Source of the DNA: Pseudorasbora parva
Taxonomy: Eukaryota; Chordata; Actinopteri; Cypriniformes; Gobionidae
Length of the DNA stretch: 64,000 nt
Reading direction: 5' to 3'
NCBI RefSeq assembly: GCF_024679245.1
Contig: NC_090175.1
Coordinates: 53,939,862-54,003,861, forward strand
Part shown: piece after piece, positions 23,203-33,366 of the stretch
Numbering within the stretch: the first letter of the stretch is position 1
Layout: each line of letters begins with the position of its first letter
Notes under the pieces: generated by a model
Seen by the model: only the letters and a program-made list of their open reading frames with translations
Told to the model about the DNA's origin: nothing
The model's database searches: none
Translations under genes and position numbers: made by a program

Positions 23203-26200
23203 TATTTTGGCAAGGTTGCCTGCTAAAATTCGCACTCATGGGTCTATATATCACATAATAGTCGCTTAAACCCGTGGACATAGAAAACAACTGGCGGAAA
23301 ACGCGTACTTGGCAACACAGTGCAGTTGAGCTCTGTTGACGTTTGACAATGCGTCGCTTCGTTGCTCTGATTGGTTGTAGGTCTATGTCTTTCTTGATGC
23401 AGATGCTGATATTTTTGTCCAAATAGTAAGATGAAAATTCTGATAGCTTGTGATTTAAATCTATGAGATCTTTTTAAAAGACTACTTGCGTAACATGAAC
23501 TTGTACAATATCAGTTGTCTCCCTTTATCTCCTGGTAATGTTTTAGTGAAATGAATATGATCAAATGCTTAGTTAGTAATCAAACAAATCAACTTGGATC
23601 AAAAATCTGTAGTTGTCACTGTGGGGGCAACCATATAATGCACTGATGATTGAAAGAACTGTACAAATAAATGCCAGATGGATTACATTTAATAATCACG
23701 TTTTAATATGATCCTTAAAAAAAAAAAAAAAAAAATGTGGCCTTGATTTATGCTTGAAATATTACACAGTTACAGTAAAGTAATCTTTTTGATCTGAGCT
23801 GTTATCAGCATTATTTTAAAATTTGATATCCTTACTGCGTGTCTGTTGACTAGTAACCATCGACTTGTTTTTCCCATGGAATTCTAGGAGAAACATCTCA
23901 GAAAAGTTGATACGTCAATGAATCACAGGTCAGAGCTCCACTGAATCTCATGAGCAACCTTTTCCAATGGGTCATATCATTAACCTCCCTGGGTTTCCCA
24001 CAAATGACACCAATATTGGCAAATGGCAGCCCTATAATTGACTTCAAATATAATGTCTCCTTATTTAAGTGACGTCCTGAGTAATAGGTCACATAACCCC
24101 TATGTTTAGACCTGACCTTCATGTGACATTAAGACCTGGCTTAATGATTGAATTGACGTCAAATGACACAGCCTATGTCTTCGGATCATAATAAAATAAA
24201 ATAAAATCTCCTCTTGTCTCGAAGCAGACTGAATGGGCTTTGCAGTCTCCCACTGTGTGTGCTTCACTCATTTACTAGGCTTTCTTTTTATCCTTTGTGC
24301 TAGTTGTGACAAAAGCTAGTGTTGATTCTTAATTATTTTTGGATTTTTATTTTTTTAATTTATTCATGTTTTTTAATCCCAGGGGTTTGTCAAGCAAAAG
24401 AGTCACCTCTGTTTCTCCCTGAACTGATATTAAGGACTTTGCTTTGTTTTAGTTTTGGACTTCATTTAAATTCGATCAGGCTTAGCACTGTAAACCAGCT
24501 TCAATCACCGTGCATGCTGTCAAAACTAAAACGCAGCCCTCACAAGGTCATGCTTCTGATAATATGCACAGGTGACCTCGGCTGGACTGGAGTAATTTGC
24601 ATTCTTTTGATAAAGGTATGGTTAGAAACAAATACCGTATATACAGAGACGGAATAGGATGGTATAAACATGTTTCATTATATTTCATAAATTACATACG
24701 AGTATATGAGCAAACATTGGAACTTTGAGGAAGGTCTCTAACTGAAAGACATATAAAAATATAATAAAGGCAGTGCTTAGAAGGTCAAATCCAGAAAAAA
24801 AAAAAAAATCACTTTCATTGCTTTATTGGCTTTCTCAGATTTTTCTCCTAGCATGCCTTGAAATATGCATACACCATTTGCATTAATCATATGAGAATAT
24901 TGTTAGGACCATGGAGCTACACACAGAACACATTTTACCATTTGACTTGCATGCGCTAAACTGACATGTCTGACAGTTGCGCTTACGGTTTAAACCAAAA
25001 GTGTTCAAGGGTTAGTTTACCCAAACATACAAATTCTGTCAAATTATTACTCACCCTCAGAACAAACCTCTTGCGGAAGCTCAAACATGCCATGTAACAC
25101 AAGAATGAATCTCATTGGTTTCTACAGGAACTCAAACCGTTTATAAACGGTATATAACTCAGTTCTTGCAGGAGCTCAAACGTACTGCATAACATGAGAA
25201 TGAACCTCACTGGTTCTTGCACCATGTGGTAAAGGTGAATTGGAGATGCAAAATTGTCCATATGCATGTGTTTGAGTCCCAAGCCATGTAATGGGGATGG
25301 TTGGGGAAAGACCTGATGACGTACCCTCAACAAAATCATTGTCAAGAAAATTCATGGCCAGGGTCATGCTTATGCAAAGGATGTGATAGGAAATTGTCAA
25401 TTTTGAGATTTCTGATTGGTATCTTGGCAATTTTGGACCGTTTGAGACACTGTGATATCTCATCTGACAAGCTATATTACTAAATTACTGAGGTCATATT
25501 CCCTGGACAAAAAAAGAATAGAATTTGCTCTACATTGATGTAATAATTAATATTAATGAAAAAAACAAAACAAAAACAAAACAAACAAAAAACACACTTA
25601 AACTAAAAATAAGAAGGCATCATTTAAATGTGAAGTTGAACAAATAAATGTACTCAGAGGTTAAGCAAGAGTTTCCAGATTTAAGACCAGTAATATGCAT
25701 CGTGTTCTACATCTCAACCCTTGACCCTTCTGCATTTTCTAAAGGACATGCAAAAATAAAGTCATAACCTATGCCAAATAAATTAGCTAAAGGGGCTGTT
25801 TTCTTCTTTCAGTCAAGGTCTCTTATATTTAGCCTTCATTGACCTCTCTGTATAATCTCTCACTTTGAGTTCCCCAGTCAAGTATGAAATAGGGCCTGAA
25901 AAACATGTCTGTTGTACATTGCTGCCTACATTGCCTTCATCTACATATAAATTGGAAGCATGTATATTAGACTCATAAATGCAGAGTTCAGAAGAGTTCA
26001 GAACAGTTGTCATCTCATCAGGGAGTTAAGAGTTGATTAGAAAGCCTGCATTTTCCACATAACAACTTGGACATATTCAGGATTTGGATGCAGGCGTTAT
26101 GTTCTGAGCGCCTGATTGATTGCTGCAGGTCAAGAGTGAATAAACAAATTACTTTTGGTGGTCAAGCTCAGGGGCAAAAGTGAAACATGCACATGACTTT

Positions 26201-26627
26201 AGCTTAAAATATATATAAGATTTATATGCGTTTCTAATATAATTGTAAATTAGATCTGGACAATTCTGGATAAATTGAGAATCACCTTTTTTTGTTGCAA
26301 ACATCACAATTCTGCCATGATCCTCGACAGACAACTAAACAAAATAACATGTTATTTATTAGAGGTTCTGGCAAATGGGTGCAGTCTATTTAAAATGTTT
26401 AAAAATGTAAATTAATTCTAATGATATTTTATTTTATTATAATTGTAATTTATTTATAATAGGCTACTGATATGTATTGTATTATACTAATGTTTAATTC
26501 TTAACTAAGAAACACTAAATAAAAACCCCACTTCTGGCATATATTTATATTGACACCTGTCATGTTGTTACGTATTTGTCGCCTATAATTTAGATGTGTG
26601 TCCAACAGACTGTAGGGTGTTTTCTTA
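23203..26627. other. unassigned sequence with repeat fragments
   Basis: AGGGTTAGTTTACCCAAAC at about 25010-25028, with a following TTACTCACCCTC, resembles a common fish MITE end. Around 25068-25225 a segment with CTCAAAC...AAGAATGAA(T/C)CTCA(T/C)TGGTT occurs twice as a diverged direct repeat. No gene recognised. Confidence 0.4.
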
Positions 26628-26830
26628 TAGTCCAGGCAAAGTAACGTTTTACGACAGACTATTTATAAAAATAAATAAATAAATCAGCTTAGATCATTTC
26701 TATGAGGTGTCCTGAACAACATACTATAAGTCCCAAGAAATCCTAGTTGAGGAAATATGTCCAGTTCTCATCAATCCGAGATCTGTGCCAGTAAGGCCAG
26801 ACAACAATGGACCCCCAATGGGGCTATTTT

Positions 26831-27300
26831 TTCCCTTTACTCCTATCAAAATAAAACTTTGCACAATAAAAGTACACATAAAAAGTAATTTTTGCTTTGT
26901 TTTACTAGTTTAGTTGAAAATGAATTGTACTATGCAAATGAGCTATACACTAATCGAATAGGCCCAAAATACACCCAAATAGGCTTATTTTCCTTTTACT
27001 CCTACCACAATAAAACTTTACACAATGAACGTCTACATGAAAAGTAAAACATTTTGTATTAGAAGTTTCTTTGAAAATGAATTTGAATATGAAACTGAGC
27101 AATATACTAATCCAATATGCCCAAAATACTCTCTAATAGGCTTTTTTTCCCCTTTACTCCTATCACAATCAAACCTCACAAAAGTATACAAGCATGAAAA
27201 GTAACATTTTTGTTTTCCAAGTTTCCTGGGATTTATTTAAAATCTATTTTAAATATGCAAATGAGCTCAACAATTTGCCTAATTGATTTATGGTCAAGAA
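26831..27300 (+). repeat. triplicated sub-repeat in the left arm
   Basis: Three units begin with a CCTTTTACTCCTA-type motif near 26833, 26990 and 27152. Each includes AATAAAACTTT and, in two of the three, an ATGCAAAT octamer. The right arm has the inverted equivalents (about 28560-28960). Confidence 0.75.
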
Positions 27301-27385
27301 GAATACAAGTAGAATAAACAGGAGCCACATATCTAACACATTCATGTCCATTTAGTAAGTTAAACAATGCATAAACACAATTCAT

Positions 27386-27713
27386 TTAAAAAGCTTCACA
27401 AAGGATTGAGTGGGCTGTGTCTCGCAAAGTGACCACACATTGATTTCCCTGGCCAGTCATTATTACTCTATCTCCAAAGTGTTCCTTTATTTTAATTTTC
27501 ATCCACTTTGGAGAATATGGTTCACAACCTCTGTCTTGCAAGTACTTTGTCATCTTTACCATAAGGTCTTGAATAGTAAATTGTTCATCATCGTATTCTT
27601 CTACTCCTGTTCTTACTGGGTAGATATCAATTTTCTCTCTCTTCTTATCTTTCTTATCTATTTCAGTTGGTTGTCCACAGAACAACCAATGCTCTTGAAC
27701 ATTAAAGTTCTGC
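27386..27713 (-). pseudogene. unknown cargo gene of the long-TIR element, 3' part
   Basis: The minus frame 27713-27386 encodes about 108 residues. It starts with an FNVQEHWLFCGQP segment (a CxxC-type knuckle is not complete here), a basic KKDKKREK run and a YPVRT motif. A block of about 55 residues follows (FTIQDLMVKMTKYLQ, YSPKWMKIKIKEHFGD, NQCVVTLRDTAHSIL). The order resembles large uncharacterised proteins of fish and cnidarians in which an FCGQ-type block and an IYPVRT block precede a long region; most of that region appears deleted here. I do not recognise a function. It lies between inverted arms and looks like mobile-element cargo rather than a host gene. Confidence 0.5.
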
Positions 27714-27757
27714 TCTGAGTGGAGATTGTTTGATTTGTGGTTGTTGCAAAGATGGTA

Positions 27758-27994
27758 TTACATTATTACATACAATATTTTCTGCTTTACAATAGCTGCG
27801 GCGGCATTCGACGTGTACTCTACTCTGTCTCCAATTGTCACTAAGCTACTTTCACGTTGAGCCCTGGCACGGTTCACACCATTGCGGCCTTTTGCTCGTA
27901 GAACAACCAATGTGTTTTCATCACTGAATGACTCTTTACATATTTTACACTTCTCCATTTCTTCCTGAAAAGGTATCAACGTGTTGTCTAGCAA
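27758..27994 (-). pseudogene. unknown cargo gene of the long-TIR element, 5' part
   Basis: The minus frame encodes about 78 residues from an ATG at 27994. It has an EKCKICKESFSDENT segment with a CxxC pair and a VLRAKGRNGVNRARAQR segment. A GDRVEYTS segment stands where relatives have a His/Cys-containing partner for the CxxC pair, so a zinc site would be incomplete. The next part (27713-27386) is in a different frame. A short intron is possible, since a GTAATA or GTATGT donor near 27775 and a CAG/AG acceptor near 27715 exist, but a simple frameshift is equally possible. Both parts probably belong to one gene. No function is assigned. Confidence 0.5.
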
Positions 27995-28443
27995 TTAAAT
28001 TAGGCCCAATAGAATTTGAAGTCTGATGTGTGGTCTGCCTGGTCTGAAATACTTGCTAACTACAAAAAGAGAAGCAGTTTTGGTGTCTGGCAAAATTATT
28101 TTTAAAAGCTAAATTGTCTGTAAAATGTGTCTATCTGTTTTTTAATCTGACTTCTGTGTGAGTGTGATTCATTTAGTTGGTAAGAATTACTTCTGCCTGT
28201 AATCTCAAAATTTTACCAACAATCCCAATCTTTTGTAAATCTACCAGCCCAAAATTTAATCTCACACACTACTAATGACTAAGATGGCTATTCTGACTTC
28301 TTCTGATGTTACCTGTGGGAGATTGTCATTAAGTAAGGCTTGTTTGCAAATATTTTTTTTTTTTTAAATTTAGAAAGAAAATGGTTGGGCAATCAATTCT
28401 TGGTGGCAAGAAAGGTCAATATAAGTTTTTTTGTGTCAAGTGA
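27995..28443. other. interior of the long-TIR element upstream of the cargo gene
   Basis: AT-rich sequence between the presumed cargo start and the right arm. Any promoter of the cargo gene should lie here; no clear TATA box was singled out. Confidence 0.4.
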
Positions 28444-29121
28444 TTTCAAATGTATCGTGTTTATGCATAGGTGAACTTACTAAATGGACATGAATGTGTT
28501 AGATATGTGGCCCCTGTTTTGTCCACTTGTAGCTTTATGGCTTCTTGGCCATAAATCAATTAGTGTTGAGCTCATTTGCATATTTAAAATAGATTTTCCC
28601 AAGGAACTTGGAAAACAAAAATGCATGTATACTTTCACTGTGTGAGGTTTGATTGTGATAGGAGTAAATGAAAAAAGAAGCCCATTAGAGAGTATTTTGG
28701 AAATTAGGATTATTTACCTAATTGGATTAGTATATTGCTCATTTGCATATTTAAATTAATTTTCAAAGAAACTTCTAATACAAAATGTTTTACTTTTCAC
28801 GTAGACGTTCATTGTGTAAAGTTTTATTGAGTAAAGAAAAAAAGCCTATTTGGTGTATAGCTCATTTGCATAGTAAAATTCATTTGCAAAAAAAGAAATT
28901 AGTAAAACAAAACAATTTAATTGTGTAAAGTTTTATTTTGATAGGAGTAAAGGGAAAAAATAGCCCCATTGGGGTCTCTTGTTGTCTGGCCTTACTGGCA
29001 CAGATCTCGGATTGATGAGAATTAAACATATTTCCTCAACTAGGATTTCTTAGGACTTTTAGCACGTTGTTCAGGACACCTCATAGAAATGATCTAAGCT
29101 GAAAAAACAAATTACAATTAG

Positions 29122-29491
29122 GGACCCACTTTATTTTAGGTGGCCTTAACTACTATGTACTAACATTGTAATTAATCATTTGATACAATGCACTTATTGT
29201 GTACATACATGTTTTTACATTGTACTTACATTTTCAAAATTACCTGCATGTAATTACATCTGTAATAAATTTCTGTAGTTACATTTGTAATTACACAGTT
29301 GGCACTTCCCTTCCACCTAACCCTACCCTTAAACTGACCCATACCACCACACCTGTCCCTGACTCTACCCGTATCCCACCTCAAAATCAGCAAAAGTGCT
29401 TTGCAATATAGTATGAACACTATAAGTACATGGTACTTACTTTTTGATGTAAGTACATAGTAGTTGAGGCCACCTAATATAAAGTGGGGCC
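29122..29491. mobile_element. 370-bp hAT-type MITE, copy 1
   Basis: Termini GGACCCACTTTAT and its inverted partner ATAAAGTGGGGCC are flanked by a perfect 8-bp duplication ACAATTAG (29114-29121 and 29492-29499), the hallmark of hAT insertion. The interior contains about one copy of the 42-bp unit that is massively expanded in the relative at 33367-35774. It is inserted in the right arm of the 26628-29540 element. Confidence 0.9.
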
Positions 29492-29543
29492 ACAATTAGC
29501 TCTATTTCTGGCTCCAAAATGAGTTACTTTGCCTGGACTATTA

Positions 29544-30679
29544 GCCAATGCACCGTACCTTTTAAAGGTAAAGTATTTAGTTTATGCAACATTAGTGCCA
29601 TCTATGAATTACAAAAATACGTTGCATTGCACTCATACCTGACTCAACTCAAACAAAACTCAACCACTTTTAGGGGTGCTTGTGAAGGCATCAACAGATA
29701 CATGTAGACTACATTCAGCAAATGGTCAAATATATTAGGAAACTTTTAGCCGTGTTGCTATGTGTCATGAGAGTAAGCAACTGAGTAGCTAACACTCTTT
29801 AATAATAAGTTAACGTGCTTATACCTGCGTAAAAAAAGTCACCGCTTGCCACTGGTATATACCTAATCTCACCAGTCAAGATATTTCCATTACGCGAAAA
29901 TATTCGCATGAAAGCTCTTCATTTTGAGTTGTTGATTTCTTGTAAACCACCGCGTTGATTTAGTTTGAGTCTTAAATTGGCTTGTTCAATGTCACCTCAG
30001 CTGCCAAACTCTAGCCTTGTGAAACTGATCGGGCTATTAGAGAGCACTTTGCAATTGAAAGTCGATAAAATACGAATGTTTGGTTTGTCAGAATGCACAA
30101 GCATCAGTCCGTGGACACTTCACTTGCATTGCCAGTTATGTTTTGTCATTGATCTATAAGTTAATTCTAATCTGTCATGAAGGTTTTTCTGGACAACAGA
30201 CTCGCTCAACTGGCAGTCGCCGTTTTACACCAAGCTTTTGTCCGTATCATGTCTCTCCCTTTAAGAAGAGTGGAGAAATTGTGGCAGGCAAGTGGAACTA
30301 ATACCTTTATCTACCGTTGTTTGTTTCTGCTACAGCGGTTAAGTCAATACTGCTGCGTAGACCTAGACTTTGAGTGGAATTCAGGCCAGGCTTTGATAGC
30401 AACACTTTTATGTTCTTGGGTTCGCTGTGCCTCTTTTCCTTGGCGCACAACTCAATCTGCGACGGAACATGAGGGCACAGGACATTCCGGCTTTTTTTTC
30501 TCTATCCCCTCCTTCATTTCCTTCATGGTGTGGATTTGACGAAGGGAAACTAGCCTGTTATCGGAGAGGCCATGCATCCAGACATGGCGCCACATCCAAT
30601 CTTTTCTCCGAGACAGGGGGTTTTATGGACTCTTCAAGGGGAGCCAAGGTCTTTCTTTCTCACTGCTCTTGCTGAAAGG
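29544..30679. other. unassigned sequence
   Basis: Several plus-strand frames of 60-120 codons are open (e.g. 30177-30539), but none contains motifs I recognise. Confidence 0.35.
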
Positions 30680-31269
<590 letters not shown>

Positions 31270-31395
31270 GGGATAATCCATGGCTAGCCATGCATTAAAG
31301 GATTTTAAAGGCGTAAAAAGGCGAAGAACCGCCCGACGCAATGCGGAGGTCGTTTAAAAAAATCGTTTAATGCATGGCTAGCCATGGATTATCCC
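31270..31395. repeat. perfect 30-bp inverted repeat (hairpin)
   Basis: Positions 31270-31299 and 31366-31395 are exact reverse complements with a 66-base spacer. The arms themselves contain a palindromic CATGGCTAGCCATG. This looks like a small foldback element or the end structure of the Angel-like element that begins at 31398. Confidence 0.9.
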
Positions 31396-31397
31396 GC

Positions 31398-32852
31398 TTA
31401 TACCATGGTTATTTGCCAAGTTAAAAACAAGGTAAAGGTGTAACTGATGTTTTTTTTTTTTTTAATAGACGGGTTAAATGACGGTTGTTTTCTTAAGTTA
31501 CGGCTCAATCAGTTCTAGCACACCATCGCTTTAAATAAAGTAGAGCCGTCAAAATGTTTTTATATGAACAAATTATCACATTTATTTAAAATTCATTATT
31601 GCGAGAGAGAGAAAATTAGTTTTTGGTGATTGTTTTCGTGAAATTAGACATGGAGTTTTTCAGGTTTATTAGGCTTTGAGGTGAAATTATGTTTCGCTTG
31701 CTTGTTGAGGTTCTAGATCTCAGTATGTCACAATGTCGTTATGTCGTAGGGCTAATATAAGTTTGTCACGCAAAAATAAAGTTTTACAGTAAAGTTTTAC
31801 AGACTGCTAATGCCTTATTTGTAGTCGTAGTGACCCAATTTATTTCGTGTTTTTCCTAGAATGGGTGACATAGGCTATTACAAAACATTCAATCGTAAAT
31901 GCCAATCAAATACAGACCTGACACAAATAACATGTTTAAAAAGAAATATTACTGACTTTAATGTGTTTTAAAGACATCTAAAATACAACAAAATTAGGCT
32001 ATTTATTTAGGATTTTGTGTCACGTCAGTATAGGTGCTCGAGTCTGTCAGTGTAGGTGTCACGACCATTATAGAATGTAAAAAACGCACAACGACATGTT
32101 CCGCAACTCGGTGTCATGTCGTGTCAGTGTTTGTCGCGATAATGTCAGTGACATGACAATGACGACCGCATCTGCCACGGATGTGCCAATACGCACATAG
32201 TCATAGATATGTATACGTATACATATCTGCACATAGTGACATGTGCCATTGGCTTCTGTGTGTGTCACGTCATGTCTCATGTCACTTAATGTAGCCATAG
32301 ATATGTAACGTTATACGTGTATATATATCTGTGGTTGATATTGCCACTGTCACTCTGTTTGCAATGGTTACCAGTTTTTATAGTTACCGATTAGGTTACA
32401 CTTTATTTCGATAGTCCACTTTAGACATTCTGCTAACTATAAGTAACTTTACAACTGCATGCCAACTAACTGTCATTAGAGCATTTGTAGACTGTCTGTA
32501 GACTGGTAGGTTATGGTTAGGTGTTAGGGTTCAGGTTAGTAGAATAAGTTGAATTGTAGTTGCCAAGTTACTACTTAAGTCAGTAGAATGTCTGTTGGGG
32601 GACCAACAAAATAAAGTTTTAGTGAATGTTAATCAGACAGTCTACTAATACTCTAATGACAGTTAGTTGACACGTAGTTGCAAAGTTACTTATAGTCAGT
32701 AGAATGTCTAAAGTGGACTTTTAAAATAAAGTGTTACCGCAGATTAATTTCGAACTGTAATCAAACTGACTGGAACTACCAGTGCATTAAACGGTTTTAC
32801 TGCACACCTTCCGGCCAATCAGAATCGAGTATTTAAACAGACCATGGTATAA
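31398..32852. mobile_element. Angel-like non-autonomous element
   Basis: Begins TTATACCATGGT and ends ACCATGGTATAA, a perfect 12-bp terminal inverted repeat. The right subterminal part (GGCCAATCAGAATCGAGTAT) is a motif I associate with Angel-type MITEs of zebrafish and relatives. The interior has no recognisable gene and is interrupted by the MITE at 32394-32738. The family name is from memory. Confidence 0.6.
32394..32738. mobile_element. palindromic MITE nested in the Angel-like element
   Basis: The left end GGTTACACTTTATTT and right end AATAAAGTGTTACC are inverted, with arms of over 100 bases (inner ACTTTAGACATTCTGCTAAC is inverted near 32697-32716). Flanks ACCGATTA and GCAGATTA match at six of eight positions, consistent with an aged hAT-type 8-bp duplication. 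Confidence 0.8.
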
Positions 32853-33366
32853 ATATATATATCACAGATTTTCATTTTTGTGATTTGTTGCACACATGAT
32901 TTGACAAAATGTGATTTGTCGCATTTGTCGCAAATATCAGGTCTTGTTGGCAGAGGCTATTTACACTAATTCCACCCACTGTCGTCTGGTTGGGCCAGGC
33001 AAAATTACCAAAGACGTTTGAGTGTCGACAGCAGCAGTAGTGAAGTGTGTGTGGCAGAAAGTTCTGATGCAATCGAACAGAGTTTGAATCCACCTTTTTC
33101 CGAACTTTCTCTCTCTACTCCCTTTTCCGATCACATATCAAATCAGAAAGGAATTTGTTTTGAAAGTTGAAATAAAGTTTCCAATGTGTGTTTAATAATA
33201 AACTGTTTATTGGTTAGGGATAGGTTTAGCTGTAGGGAGAGCTCTATTGTCCAATAAGGCAGCATCCATTTCATAATTTTAAGAAATATAATCTTATAGA
33301 CTGTTTGCATACCATTTAATGTAGAACAACACTGAGGGGCAAATAGTATCTGTTTATAAGTAGTCT
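32853..33366. other. unassigned sequence with one short dispersed repeat
   Basis: Positions 32947-32987 are an inverted copy of 6537-6577. Nothing else is recognised. Confidence 0.4.

Larger units (their letters stand above)
26628..29540. mobile_element. long-TIR DNA element with cargo
   Basis: Both ends read TAGTCCAGGCAAAGTAAC inverted (26628-26645 and 29523-29540), flanked by TTA on each side (26625-26627 and 29541-29543), consistent with a 3-bp target duplication. Inverted arms run to about 27390 on the left and from about 28444 on the right, roughly 750 bp each. The arms contain about three tandem sub-repeats of about 160 bp. The centre (27386-27994) holds a decayed minus-strand gene. 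The right arm is interrupted by a 370-bp MITE. A 3-bp TWA target duplication suggests PIF/Harbinger-like mobilisation, but no transposase is present to confirm this. Confidence 0.78.

Noticed and set aside
30177..30539. 120-codon plus-strand frame
   Set aside because: No family motif recognised; overlapping frames are also open, which suggests base composition rather than coding.
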